64,000 nt of DNA from an uncultured Clostridia bacterium (GCA_934754355.1 CAKVID010000005.1:33070-97069), one strand, 5' to 3'; shown: positions 19,984-28,560, counted from the first letter of the stretch. Made by a program: numbers and translations. The notes: generated by a model not told the origin, from the sequence alone.

Positions 19984-20122
19984 GGAGCGAGAGTGCTGGC
20001 ACTAAAAAGAAGCGACGAATACAGGTTCGAATAATTGCTGAAAGCAATTGTGTGCAACGCACACGCCCAATCTCAGCAAATAAAAAAGTCCCATAAAAGG
20101 GACTATTTTTTGGCGTTAGAGT
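19984..20122. repeat. Diverged member R3 of the structured repeat family
   Basis: It shares the AGCAAATAAAAAA, hairpin, TTGGCGTTAGAGT end with R1 and R2. Its hairpin at 20087-20104 (AGTCCC/GGGACT between A and T runs) would terminate in both directions. The body holds short hairpins AATTGCTGAAAGCAATT and GTGTGCAACGCACAC, but not the 35-nt hairpin. Confidence 0.55.
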
Positions 20123-20124
20123 TC

Positions 20125-20315
20125 CGGGATTTGCATTGAGAGAACGAAGTGAACGGCAATACTCGGGTGGCAGTTGTAAACTGACGAGTACCCGAGTACA
20201 AAGAGGTTACTCGGGTTCTGGCAAACAAAGTTTGTTAAGCAAGTAAAACTTGCAAAATCCCGCTCTAGCAAATAAAAAACAGCGGGTTCAACGCTGTTTT
20301 GATTGGCGCAGAGAT
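20125..20315. repeat. Structured repeat R2 with long-range closing stem
   Basis: R2 aligns with R1. In addition CGGGATTTGCA (20125-20135) can pair with TGCAAAATCCCG (20251-20262), enclosing the 35-nt nested hairpin (20162-20196) and GCAAG/CTTGC and CAAAC/GTTTG hairpins. On the minus strand the end reads as a tRNA-like 3' end with CCA (CTCTAACGCCA). It abuts the terminator of tRNA-Ser. Confidence 0.6.
20277..20299 (-). terminator. Terminator of tRNA-Ser
   Basis: On the minus strand AAACAGCG and CGCTGTTT pair and are followed by a T-run, starting five bases beyond the encoded CCA of tRNA-Ser. Confidence 0.8.
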
Positions 20316-20391
20316 CGGGATTTGAACCCGAGGTACATTTCTGTACACAGCCGTTCCAAGACTGCACGATCGACCACTCTGACATCTCTGC
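20304..20391 (-). tRNA. tRNA-Ser(GGA)
   Basis: Acceptor GCAGAGA pairs with TCTCTGC, the anticodon stem CAGTC/GGCTG encloses TTGGAAC (anticodon GGA), there is a long variable arm (GTAC...GTAC) as expected for Ser, and the T-arm is TCGGG TTCAAAT CCCGA. The discriminator is G and CCA is encoded. The D-stem is weakly paired. Confidence 0.9.
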
Positions 20392-20556
20392 ATATTAAAT
20401 TTTAATTTGGTAATATCGAATATAATTATTTTGTATTGGGTGGTCGACACTGAGCGTCGTCCTAAGCCCATCATGAAAGCAGGGCATTGGCTAATGTCCA
20501 CTGGACATTACCTCCACTCTGACATCTCTGCATATTAAATTTTGATTTGGTAATAT
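20374..20556. repeat. 43-bp direct repeat of the tRNA-Ser 5' end and upstream region
   Basis: Positions 20374-20416 and 20514-20556 are the same apart from one base. Each holds the first 18 bases of tRNA-Ser plus 25 upstream bases. The upstream copy (5' end at 20531) is followed on the minus strand not by tRNA but by a palindrome-rich insert (20417-20513). Confidence 0.8.
20417..20531 (-). pseudogene. Broken tRNA-Ser 5' copy fused to palindrome-rich sequence
   Basis: The minus strand starts with 18 bases identical to tRNA-Ser, then changes to AATGTCC/GGACATT, GCCC/GGGC and CGACG/TGTCG hairpins. No anticodon or T-arm remains, so it cannot make a tRNA. The plus strand carries GGGTGG near the left end. 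Confidence 0.6.
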
Positions 20557-20677
20557 AAAATTTATATTAGATATAACACCGTTTTATTGTATTCTATAAT
20601 TAAGTTGTTGTCAAGTGTTTGTTTTTATTTTGTAAGTTTTTGAATATGTGTTAGAATTTAAGTAAGTGGAGGTTGCT

Positions 20678-21712
20678 ATGCAAAGAGAAATAAAAACAGC
20701 GGGCGATTTACTTGATGATAATGGCGAATTAATTGAGTGTGGGTATGCTACTAGTTTGATTAAAACTTATGATAGAAAGAAAATTAAAGCAAGATCATTA
20801 AGGATAAAAGAGTGGGATTATTATCTAATATATAATGACGATTATGGTGTGGCTTTCACTATTGATGATAATTCTTATATGGGCTTGTATTCGGTGTCTT
20901 TTTTGGATTTCAAGAAGTGTACACAGATCACCAAATCTCCTATGAAATTTATGACTAAAGGCAAGACAAATATGCCTGCTACTAGCAAGATTGGAGATGT
21001 AGAAGTCAAGAACAAAAAATATACTTTTTCATTCAAAAACGATGGCAACAAAAGAGTAATTTATGTAAAACTTCCTAATTTTGATAAAAAGCAAACTTTT
21101 GAAGGAACATTTGAACTTTGGGACGAGCCAAGAGATAGTATGGTTATTGCAACCCCATTCAAAGAAGATAAAAAAGCATTCTATTACAATCAGAAAATTG
21201 TAGGCATGAAAGCCAAAGGAATGGTTACTATTGGTAATAAAAAGTACCCTTTCTCTGAAAGCAATACTCGTGGAATACTAGATTGGGGTAGAGGTGTGTG
21301 GACATACAAAAATACTTGGTATTGGGGTGCTGGTTGTGGAATTGTTGATGGCCACGAAGTAGGCTTCAATATTGGCTATGGTTTCGGAGATGTAAGTAAT
21401 GCTAGTGAAAATATGGTCTTTTATGATGGCGTTGCACATAAATTAGATAAAGTGCAGTTCTGTATTCCCAAGGACAAAAACGGCAAAGATGATTATATGT
21501 CTCCATGGAAATTCACATCTAACGATGGAAGATTTGAAATGAAATTCAAGCCAATACTTGATAGATATGCAAATAGCGATATTGTAGTAATTTCTAGCAA
21601 GCAACACCAAGTATTCGGAGAATTTAGCGGAGAAATAATTTTGGATACTGGAGACAAACTAGAACTCAAAAATTTCTTAGCATTTGCCGAAAAAGTAATA
21701 AATAAATGGTAA
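20678..21712 (+). CDS. DUF2804 family protein
   Basis: The 344-residue protein matches the DUF2804 layout: an N-terminal TAGDLLDDNGELIECGYA segment, then the hallmark LRIKEWDYYLIYNDDYGVAF and DDNSYMGLYSVSFLDF, and a C-terminal half with WGRGVWTYKNTWYWGAG. The family has a lipocalin-like or carotenoid-hydratase-like beta-barrel feel, but its reaction is unknown. The ATG at 20678 has GGAGG six bases upstream; the GTG at 20666 lies inside that ribosome site, so it is not the start. It appears monocistronic. Confidence 0.85.
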   Translation: MQREIKTAGDLLDDNGELIECGYATSLIKTYDRKKIKARSLRIKEWDYYLIYNDDYGVAFTIDDNSYMGLYSVSFLDFKKCTQITKSPMKFMTKGKTNMPATSKIGDVEVKNKKYTFSFKNDGNKRVIYVKLPNFDKKQTFEGTFELWDEPRDSMVIATPFKEDKKAFYYNQKIVGMKAKGMVTIGNKKYPFSESNTRGILDWGRGVWTYKNTWYWGAGCGIVDGHEVGFNIGYGFGDVSNASENMVFYDGVAHKLDKVQFCIPKDKNGKDDYMSPWKFTSNDGRFEMKFKPILDRYANSDIVVISSKQHQVFGEFSGEIILDTGDKLELKNFLAFAEKVINKW

Positions 21713-21819
21713 AAATATATAAATAATTAAAATTAAGTTTGATTTATTATATTTTTTTGTTAGTATATTTAAAAAACAACACATCTTCATAGACTTTATA
21801 TTTTAAGCAGGTATATATT

Positions 21820-22551
21820 TTGATAGCATCTAAAGACTTTACAGCAAACAATAAAAAAACAATCTCAAAAATATTATTAGAGTTTTTGGGTAATTTATTT
21901 TTTGCTTATTGTGTAATTGTGTCACTTGCACTTATTCTCTTCTCTAGTGTTACAATTGAATGTGATGTAGAGGGGCTAAGTATGTATCCTACTTTTAATG
22001 ATAACTATGGTTCAAATAAAAATGATGTAGTATTTGTAAATCTTTATGATAAAAATATTACTTACGGAGATATTGTTGTTGTCAAGACAGACAAAAATAA
22101 AATTATTAAAAGAGTAATCGCTCTTGCGGGAGATAAAATAGATATTGTAAAAGTGGATAACGAGTACTTAATAGAATTAAACGGCGAAGTACTACATGAA
22201 AATTACATCTGCTATAATATTAATCCTTCTACTCCTGCTATATCTCAAAATGGCATTGATGCTACCTATAGAAAATTTAGTGACCTAAGAGCCAAACAAC
22301 CCGAAAATTTCGAGGGTGTAGATGAAGAAGGTACAGGTACTGGCAAATATATCGTGCCAGATAATTCAATATTTATACTAGGGGATAATAGGGCAGTTAG
22401 CCAAGATAGTTCTTATTATGGTGCTTTCACATTAGAACAAACAGAAGGTAAGGTTGAATTTATTAAGAAGTATAATGAGAGTGAATTTCATTTCTATTAT
22501 TACTACATTGTAGAGGGTAAATTTTTTAGGACTATTATTAATTTGTTATAA
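21820..22551 (+). CDS. lepB: Signal peptidase I (S26 family)
   Basis: The 243-residue protein has one N-terminal TM helix (about residues 18-44), then the S26 boxes: catalytic Ser in GLSMYPT (about 51-57), catalytic Lys in KRVIALAGD (about 96-104) and ILGDNRAVSQDSS (about 186-198). It cleaves signal peptides on the outer membrane face. A 45-residue insert between the last two boxes is longer than in housekeeping enzymes. The start is TTG at 21820 with only a weak AGG upstream. It lies 70 bases before an LRR surface protein gene, so it may be dedicated to that substrate. Confidence 0.85.
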   Translation: MIASKDFTANNKKTISKILLEFLGNLFFAYCVIVSLALILFSSVTIECDVEGLSMYPTFNDNYGSNKNDVVFVNLYDKNITYGDIVVVKTDKNKIIKRVIALAGDKIDIVKVDNEYLIELNGEVLHENYICYNINPSTPAISQNGIDATYRKFSDLRAKQPENFEGVDEEGTGTGKYIVPDNSIFILGDNRAVSQDSSYYGAFTLEQTEGKVEFIKKYNESEFHFYYYYIVEGKFFRTIINLL

Positions 22552-22621
22552 TGATAAAATTACGGTCAAAGACTTATAAATCTAATAAAATTATAGATAC
22601 TAAAGATAAAGGAGAAATATT

Positions 22622-24055
22622 TTGAAGAATAAAATTTATTATATTTTAGTGATTTTAATATGTGCAATGTGTTTGCATACTTTCTCCCCTTTGCAAGTAG
22701 TTGATGCCGAAGAATATAATCCAGTTGTTACACTAAAAACGGCTGAAGAAGGAGAAGAACCTCCCGTAGAACCTCCCGTAGAACCAAGTCTAGAAGAGAA
22801 AGTGTATACAGATTTTAAAGAGGGCGGATATGAACTAAATAATTCGTCAGATATCCAAGACAAAAATTTGTATAGTGCTCTTATGCAAATTGCGAGACAA
22901 ACCATTAAAGAAAAATATCCAGATTACAATACTCAAAACGAAACTACTTTATGGACAACAATGCTAAAAAGTGTAGAGACCATAACTATTAAGGATATGG
23001 ATATTGAAAATCTATCTGGCATAGAGAAGATGAGATTTGATAATTTGAAGAGTTTGAATATTATTAATAACAAAATTGTCAGTCTTCCAGATAATTTCTT
23101 CGATAGAATGGGAAATTTGGAAACATTGAATTTGGCTTGTAACAAAATAACTAAAGTAACTTTCCCAAGTAATTCTAAGATTGCTAATATTAATCTAAGC
23201 AGTAATGCTTTGACAAGTGCTAATTTCTCTCAATTAACTAGTGCTAATCTAAATATTAATGTAGCAAATAACTTAATTACTTCAATTAAAAATATAGGCT
23301 TGCCAACCCGTTACGATAGTATTAAAGTAAATATTATTAATAATAATATAACTGATTTAACAGATGAATATTTCAATGACCCTAAAGTACAATTATTTGT
23401 TGGGCTTCAAGGAGTTGTTAGTGCAAATGAAAATGTAACTATTGATACTTCTACAGACCTATACTTTTACAAAACTAACTTAAATAATGTATATGTCAAA
23501 ATTTATAAAGTAGGCACGCTTTCAGATGAATTAGTTAGGACAATTTCTGATAGTGATGTAGAGAATAATGTTTTGACACTTAAATTTGGAGTAGGAAAGT
23601 ATTATGCTGAGTATTTAGATGATAGTGGCGCATTGTATGTAAGTGGAGATAGTGATAAAAATTTATATAAATCTTATAAATTTAGTGTAATCCCAACTGC
23701 GTGTACAATCAAATATGAATTCAAAGGCAAAATATACGATACTTTTGATAATAAAGTTACCGGTAAGGTAAAAGTATTATTGTCTTGCGAAGATGGCGGA
23801 AAGATTTATTATAAAGTAGGCAATTCCGATTGGATTGAAGGCAATGAAATTAATTGTGATAAAGGTGGAAGTTATAGTATTATAACTAAAGTTGTAATTG
23901 ATGGGGTAGAAAGCAAAGAAAAATCTACTCTTGTTAAAACTTCTTTGAATGTAATCATTCCAGATATTGTAATGCTTATACTTATACTACTATTCACTCT
24001 TGCTATATTTGTTATTATTGTGCCTCTAGTTAGTAGAAAGTGGTTTAGAAAATAA
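22622..24055 (+). CDS. Leucine-rich-repeat surface protein
   Basis: The 477-residue protein begins at TTG 22622 after AAGGAG. It has a signal peptide (about residues 1-30), a Pro/Glu linker (EEPPVEPPVEPSLEEK), a block of LRRs (about 115-235; LKSLNIINNKIVSLPDNFFD, LETLNLACNKITKV), a beta-rich stretch and a C-terminal TM helix with a short basic tail. LRR surface proteins commonly bind host or matrix proteins. The gene follows signal peptidase I and ends at a strong terminator. Confidence 0.82.
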   Translation: MKNKIYYILVILICAMCLHTFSPLQVVDAEEYNPVVTLKTAEEGEEPPVEPPVEPSLEEKVYTDFKEGGYELNNSSDIQDKNLYSALMQIARQTIKEKYPDYNTQNETTLWTTMLKSVETITIKDMDIENLSGIEKMRFDNLKSLNIINNKIVSLPDNFFDRMGNLETLNLACNKITKVTFPSNSKIANINLSSNALTSANFSQLTSANLNINVANNLITSIKNIGLPTRYDSIKVNIINNNITDLTDEYFNDPKVQLFVGLQGVVSANENVTIDTSTDLYFYKTNLNNVYVKIYKVGTLSDELVRTISDSDVENNVLTLKFGVGKYYAEYLDDSGALYVSGDSDKNLYKSYKFSVIPTACTIKYEFKGKIYDTFDNKVTGKVKVLLSCEDGGKIYYKVGNSDWIEGNEINCDKGGSYSIITKVVIDGVESKEKSTLVKTSLNVIIPDIVMLILILLFTLAIFVIIVPLVSRKWFRK

Positions 24056-24062
24056 TTAAATA

Positions 24063-24099
24063 AAAAACGGAAAAGTATATTTACTCTTCCGTTTTTTTT
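24063..24099. terminator. Bidirectional terminator between convergent genes
   Basis: An AAAACGGAAAAGTA / TACTCTTCCGTTTT stem with flanking A and T runs sits between the stop of the LRR gene and that of the XRE gene. Confidence 0.85.
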
Positions 24100-24104
24100 G
24101 TTAT

Positions 24105-24689
24105 CTATCTTAAATTCTTAGGTTTAATAAATGCCCAAATACAAAGTGCTACTTGGATTGGAACTCCGATTATAAATATTAACCACATATTGTATTGTAG
24201 AAATTGTAAGTATATTGCACCAAGTATAGACCAATCAAAGATTGAGAATAGTACAAATTTGTATATGTATCTTCCCCAGTATTCGTTAAATGGCAGTAGC
24301 ACCAAACAAGAGAATGGGATTGCCCATACATATATTGTCCATAAATTCAAATTAAATATAATCTTGCCATATACATATATTACAATTGCAATTAGCCAAA
24401 CCAAAGAGAAAAATATTAGTGTTACTGCTAGTTTATTAAGTACTTGTTTCTTATCTTTGGCAATAGAAGTTCCCTTAGCATTATCTTCTATAAGTGAAGA
24501 AAGTGGGACATCAAATACTTTGGACATCTGCTCAAGTGTCTCAAGTGATGGTGTTACTTCTCCTCTCTCCCATCTAGATACAGCATTATCCGAATAATTC
24601 AATTTCTCGGCTAATTCTGTTTGTGTAAGTTTATTTTTCTTTCTTAAATCAATAATGTTCTTTGCAACAATATCTTTAATGTCTTGCAT
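24105..24689 (-). CDS. XRE-family regulator with membrane domain
   Basis: The 194-residue protein has an N-terminal HTH of the XRE type (about residues 12-66; LTQTELAEKLNYSDNAVSRW) and about four TM helices in the C-terminal half. Such proteins bind operator DNA while anchored in the membrane, so they may sense an envelope signal. The ATG at 24689 follows GGGTGA; a GTG at 24698 is in frame but overlaps that site. No clear partner gene adjoins it. It converges on the LRR gene. Confidence 0.82.
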   Translation of the reverse strand: MQDIKDIVAKNIIDLRKKNKLTQTELAEKLNYSDNAVSRWERGEVTPSLETLEQMSKVFDVPLSSLIEDNAKGTSIAKDKKQVLNKLAVTLIFFSLVWLIAIVIYVYGKIIFNLNLWTIYVWAIPFSCLVLLPFNEYWGRYIYKFVLFSIFDWSILGAIYLQFLQYNMWLIFIIGVPIQVALCIWAFIKPKNLR

Positions 24690-24782
24690 AATATTCACCC
24701 AATGTAGTTTAATTCATTTCAAGGGTAGTATACATCAAAAGTAATTATTGCACAAGCAAAAATAGTGACAAGTACACAAAAT

Positions 24783-24820
24783 AAAAAGACCTTAGGTTTA
24801 AAAACCTCAAGGTCTTTTTT
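24783..24820 (-). terminator. Terminator of the DUF378 gene
   Basis: AAAAAGACCTTAGGTTT pairs, with one mismatch, with AACCTCAAGGTCTTTTTT 15 bases beyond the stop at 24835. A/T flanks on both sides would let it work in either direction. Confidence 0.8.
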
Positions 24821-24834
24821 AAACTAATATACTA

Positions 24835-25269
24835 TTATTTTTTTGTTTTACAATTATCGTCTTTGCATTCATTATCTTTGCAATCGCAATCATCACCGCA
24901 AGTACAATTATCCTCCGATGATTTTGGTTCTTTGCTTGTATCGCTCTCATCTTTGTGTTCTGGTGCAAAGTCTTCAGCACTCTCTGCTTTTGCCAAAACT
25001 CTTCTCTTTTCGTCTTCTTTCTTATCTTCCATATATGCATTATATTCTTTGTTTGCTTTCTTGAAAGATACTACAAATTTGCCTTTGTTTTTAATTAAAT
25101 TAACGGCAACAATAATACTTGCTATACCTACTAGAGTATATACAAGTCTACTAAATACATTTGATTGTGAACCAAACAATCCTGCTACAAAGTCATATTG
25201 AAGTATTCCAATACAGAACCAGTTAAGTGAGCCGATAATTACAAGTAAAAATGAAATAAATGCTAACAT
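24835..25269 (-). CDS. DUF378 membrane protein with Cys/Asp-rich tail
   Basis: The 144-residue protein has two TM helices in the first 65 residues with the DUF378 pattern (IGSLNWFCIGILQYDFVAGL, SRLVYTLVGIASIIVAV). A charged linker and a C-terminal tail with six Cys and many Asp (CTCGDDCDCKDNECKDDNC) follow. The family's function is unknown; the tail looks able to bind metal. The ATG at 25269 has GGAGGG six bases upstream. Confidence 0.75.
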   Translation of the reverse strand: MLAFISFLLVIIGSLNWFCIGILQYDFVAGLFGSQSNVFSRLVYTLVGIASIIVAVNLIKNKGKFVVSFKKANKEYNAYMEDKKEDEKRRVLAKAESAEDFAPEHKDESDTSKEPKSSEDNCTCGDDCDCKDNECKDDNCKTKK

Positions 25270-25521
25270 AATTTCCCTCCGCATTATTTAATTATATCTT
25301 AGTTTGTGTGATAATAATTAATTTATGCATTGCTATATTATCTATTTTTGTTCAAATCAATTTGACGCAATAAAGCCAAAATATACACTAATTCCCGCTC
25401 TGGTGGAATTTTATTCTATGCATTCCCGATGTTCAAATTCAAGAGGGGAATATAATTTTGAAATCGTCTTGTAAAATAAACAAATTTTTAATATATTATA
25501 AATATACAAGAGGCATACTTC

Positions 25522-25569
25522 TAATTAGATTTAAAAGTTAATTCTTGTAATTAGATTTAAAAGTTAATT
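25522..25569 (+). repeat. 22-bp perfect direct repeat before the GT8 gene
   Basis: TAATTAGATTTAAAAGTTAA plus TT occurs at 25522-25543 and 25548-25569, 4 bases apart, ending next to the ribosome site of the GT8 gene. Otherwise 25270-25586 holds no gene or clear structure. Confidence 0.7.
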
Positions 25570-25586
25570 AATGGAGAATGATAAAA

Positions 25587-26636
25587 ATGAAAAATAATTT
25601 TTTAAAAAATATTCAATTAAAAATAAATAATATATCTAGAAACAAAACAATCCCAATTTTCTTTGCTACAGATGATAACTATATCCCTTATTTGGAAGTG
25701 GCGCTTAGATCACTTGTTGAGAATGCTTCCAAAGCGTATACTTACAATATTCATATTCTTAATACTGGACTAAAAGAAGAGAATAAAGACGCAATACTAA
25801 AATTAGCAAATAAGAATTTCAATATTTTATTTGAAGATATATCTTATTGTATTGAGCCAATTAAAGCAATGCTTAAAGATGTTTATCACTTCAGCGTAGT
25901 TATGTACTATAGATTATTTATTGAGAAATTATTTCCTCAGTATGACAAAGTTATTTACCTAGATTGCGATATAGTGGTTCTAGGGGATATAAGCAAATTA
26001 TATAATATTAATCTTGGTGGCAATCTAATTGGGGCTTGTCAAGAGCAAGTAATTAATAGTAATGAGACATTTAGAAAGTATGCAAATTTAGGTATAGGTG
26101 TGCCTTGCGAGAAATATTTTAATTCTGGTATCCTTTTGATGAATTTGAAGAAATTTAGACAAGAGAAATTGTGCGAACAATTTGTATATCTTATCAATAC
26201 TTACAACTTTGATGTAGTAGATCCAGACCAAGCATATCTAAATGTTTTGTGTTACAACAAAGTTAAATATCTTCCAAATGGTTGGAATAAAGAAGCATTA
26301 CCAATCAAGCTTGAGGGTAAATTAAATATAGTTCATTATGCTCTTTATAAGAAACCTTGGCAGTATGACGATATTATTAATGTAGAATATTTCTGGCATT
26401 ATGCCAAAAAATGTACATTGTACAATAAAATTGTAGAGAATAAAGCAAGTTTTGACGATAATAAGAAAAAAGCAAAAGAACAAGCAAATATAGAAATAGT
26501 TGAACACTCGCTTAAAATTATTGATGCAGATAATAATATGAAGAAAGTATTATTTGATGAAGAAAATTTCTTTGAGAGAGTGCTACTACAATTAGATGCA
26601 ATTCACTTTGAACTTCCAAATAAAGTGAATGCTTGA
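25587..26636 (+). CDS. Glycosyltransferase family 8
   Basis: The 349-residue protein opens the GT-A fold with IPIFFATDDNYIPYLEVALR and carries the DxD motif in VIYLDCDIVVLGD (DCD about residues 126-128), which binds the divalent metal and nucleotide sugar. FNSGILLMNLKKFR and NIVHYALYKKPW are further GT8 hallmarks. It adds a hexose from a UDP-sugar to an unknown acceptor. The ATG at 25587 is 10 bases after GGAG; an ATG at 25578 is too close. Next come PlsC-like and CrtO-like genes, which suggests a glycolipid or acylated glycan. Confidence 0.88.
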   Translation: MKNNFLKNIQLKINNISRNKTIPIFFATDDNYIPYLEVALRSLVENASKAYTYNIHILNTGLKEENKDAILKLANKNFNILFEDISYCIEPIKAMLKDVYHFSVVMYYRLFIEKLFPQYDKVIYLDCDIVVLGDISKLYNINLGGNLIGACQEQVINSNETFRKYANLGIGVPCEKYFNSGILLMNLKKFRQEKLCEQFVYLINTYNFDVVDPDQAYLNVLCYNKVKYLPNGWNKEALPIKLEGKLNIVHYALYKKPWQYDDIINVEYFWHYAKKCTLYNKIVENKASFDDNKKKAKEQANIEIVEHSLKIIDADNNMKKVLFDEENFFERVLLQLDAIHFELPNKVNA

Positions 26637-26684
26637 AAAAATTCCTATAGTCAGATAAATTCACTTGTAAATTGAGGTAGAATA

Positions 26685-27506
26685 ATGGAGAAATCGGAGA
26701 AAAGATTACAAATACTTGATAAAATTAAGGACTATGAAGCAAAAATGCTTTGGGATCAAGATGTAGAAGATGACCCCGAGACTATTGTGCTTAAACCTAA
26801 CAAAGTAGATTATCTAAATAAGAAGTTGTCTAGCAAAATTCTAACTAAGATTGCAAATATTGCAGCGACCAATTACTTTGAGAAATTAATTAAAAACAAA
26901 CAAATGATTATAGAAGATATTGTAGGCATAGAAAATTATCTAAGTGTTGATGGTGGCGCAATTCTTACTTGTAATCACTTTAATCCTTGCGACAACTATG
27001 CTGTTTGGAGAGCAATTAGGCCCTACATGGGAAGAAAAAGACTATATAAGGTAGTAAGAGAGGGTAATTATACTAATTTCCCGGGAGTTATTGGGTTTTT
27101 CTTTAGGCATTGTAATACTTTGCCTCTTAGTTCTAATACAGAAACTATGAAGAAATTTATGAATGCAATGGATACGCTTCTAAAAAGAGGCGAGAAGATA
27201 TTGATATTCCCTGAACAAGCAATGTGGTGGAATTATAGAAAGCCTCGTCCATGCAAAAACGGTGCTTACAAATTAGCAGTTGCAAGCAATGCGCCAATTA
27301 TTCCTGTATTTATAACTATGAGAGATAGTGATATCTATGATAGTGAGGGCTTTAAGGTGCAGAAATATACTATTCACTTCTTGCCTCCTCTATACGCCAA
27401 AGAAAATCTTAGCAAGAAAGAAAATGTAGAATATCTAAGACAAGAAAATTATAAAATGTGTGTAGAAGTTTATGAAAATTTCTACAAAAAGAAATTGGAA
27501 TACTAA
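26685..27506 (+). CDS. PlsC-type 1-acylglycerol-phosphate acyltransferase family protein
   Basis: The 273-residue protein has the acyltransferase motif NHFNPCD (about 97-103; His and Asp catalytic) and FPEQAMW (about 175-181) in place of the usual FPEG. It would transfer a fatty acyl group to a phospholipid precursor or glycan. It lacks a long N-terminal TM helix, so it is likely peripheral. AGG(T)AG precedes ATG by seven bases. It is 48 bases after the GT8 gene and 20 bases before the CrtO-like gene, forming an operon. Confidence 0.85.
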   Translation: MEKSEKRLQILDKIKDYEAKMLWDQDVEDDPETIVLKPNKVDYLNKKLSSKILTKIANIAATNYFEKLIKNKQMIIEDIVGIENYLSVDGGAILTCNHFNPCDNYAVWRAIRPYMGRKRLYKVVREGNYTNFPGVIGFFFRHCNTLPLSSNTETMKKFMNAMDTLLKRGEKILIFPEQAMWWNYRKPRPCKNGAYKLAVASNAPIIPVFITMRDSDIYDSEGFKVQKYTIHFLPPLYAKENLSKKENVEYLRQENYKMCVEVYENFYKKKLEY

Positions 27507-27526
27507 GATAAAATACTGGAGTTAAT

Positions 27527-28102
27527 ATGATTTTATATTTGTGTATAATATTTATTTGCATGGGTATAATTATGCTTTTTAATGGACTATTTAATATTGA
27601 TGCTTTCGGTGGCAGCGTTTGGATAATTGTACTTGCAGTTTTTACGGCAGTAATTATAGAGATTATTATAGATTTGATTGTGGCATTTATTGTTCATTCC
27701 ATTAAAGATAAATATTTCAAAGAAGATAGTAAATTCTATACTATATCCAAAAAAGAACGCCAATTTTACGAAAAAATTGGCATTAAGAAATGGAAAGATA
27801 AAATATTAGAATTAGGTTCTATTGGTGGATTTTCCAAAAGCAAATTAGAAAACGCTAATGATATAGAATATATAAATAAATTCTTGATGGAGAGTTACAA
27901 AGGGATAATTGTACATATTGCCAATATAATTTTCGGATTTGTCCTTATGTTAATTCCGCCATTTAAGTGGTCGTTATGTGTATCTTTGCCTGTAGCGATA
28001 GTAAATACTTGCCTAGCAATTCCACCAATTATGGTGCTTAGATATAATATTCCCAAACTTCAAATAGTTCGCAAAAGAATAGAGAGAACGAGTAATAATT
28101 AA
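27527..28102 (+). CDS. CrtO-like (glycosyl acyltransferase family) membrane protein
   Basis: The 191-residue protein has two N-terminal TM helices and two near the C-terminus. The middle holds KKWKDKILELGSIGGFSK, a pattern of the glycosyl-4,4'-diaponeurosporenoate acyltransferase family, and the end has RYNIPKLQIVRKR, also typical. The named reaction acylates a glycosylated carotenoid in staphylococci. No carotenoid genes are here, so another glycolipid is more likely. The stop overlaps by two bases the stop of the convergent small gene. Confidence 0.7.
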   Translation: MILYLCIIFICMGIIMLFNGLFNIDAFGGSVWIIVLAVFTAVIIEIIIDLIVAFIVHSIKDKYFKEDSKFYTISKKERQFYEKIGIKKWKDKILELGSIGGFSKSKLENANDIEYINKFLMESYKGIIVHIANIIFGFVLMLIPPFKWSLCVSLPVAIVNTCLAIPPIMVLRYNIPKLQIVRKRIERTSNN

Positions 28103-28362
28103 ATACCTTTGTATGTTTCTAGTATTAATTTATCGTAGAATACTTTTTCGATAAAGTCTTCTGCTTTGAATGTTGTAGTACTGAAAACAATAAAGTCTCT
28201 TATATGTTTGGCTAAAATTACTGGTGTAGGGCTGTCAAAATGCTCACAAATTTCCTTGACATAGTCAAAAAAGTGGTCAATCTCAAAGTCTTCATCACAT
28301 TCAAATTTGTATGTTTTTCTTACTTTATCGTCAATTACAATCTTTGCAAATATTTTAACCAT
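28099..28362 (-). CDS. Conserved small hypothetical protein
   Basis: The 87-residue protein MVKIFAKIVIDDKVRKTY... contains CEHFDSPTPVILAKHIRDF. It matches my memory of a conserved small protein of Clostridia with no known function. It is acidic, alpha/beta, with no signal or TM. The ATG at 28362 has GAGGG at good spacing; a longer frame from 28383 runs through that site. It is single and converges on the acyltransferase operon. Confidence 0.65.
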   Translation of the reverse strand: MVKIFAKIVIDDKVRKTYKFECDEDFEIDHFFDYVKEICEHFDSPTPVILAKHIRDFIVFSTTTFKAEDFIEKVFYDKLILETYKGI

Positions 28363-28560
28363 ATTTCCCTCATCAAAATTCACTTGAATTATTGTAACAT
28401 ATTATAGTGATTTTGGCATACAAAAGAATAATAAAATTTATAAATTTTTGCAATTTGATAAAGTTGGGTTGTATCCAAAAGTTTGAATTATTCCCAATAA
28501 TATTTAATTTGCATAATTTTATTTATAAAGAATATAATAAATATTATTTGCAAAAAAACC

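Noticed and set aside
19180..20470. T-box riboswitches, because GGGTGG occurs in the hairpins and at 20440
   Set aside because: The following ACCGCG part of the T-box is missing and no aminoacyl-tRNA synthetase or amino acid gene follows on that strand. A decayed T-box is not excluded.
20116..20501. Minus-strand frames of 89 and 78 codons
   Set aside because: They cross tRNA-Ser, its terminator and the broken copy; no ribosome sites.
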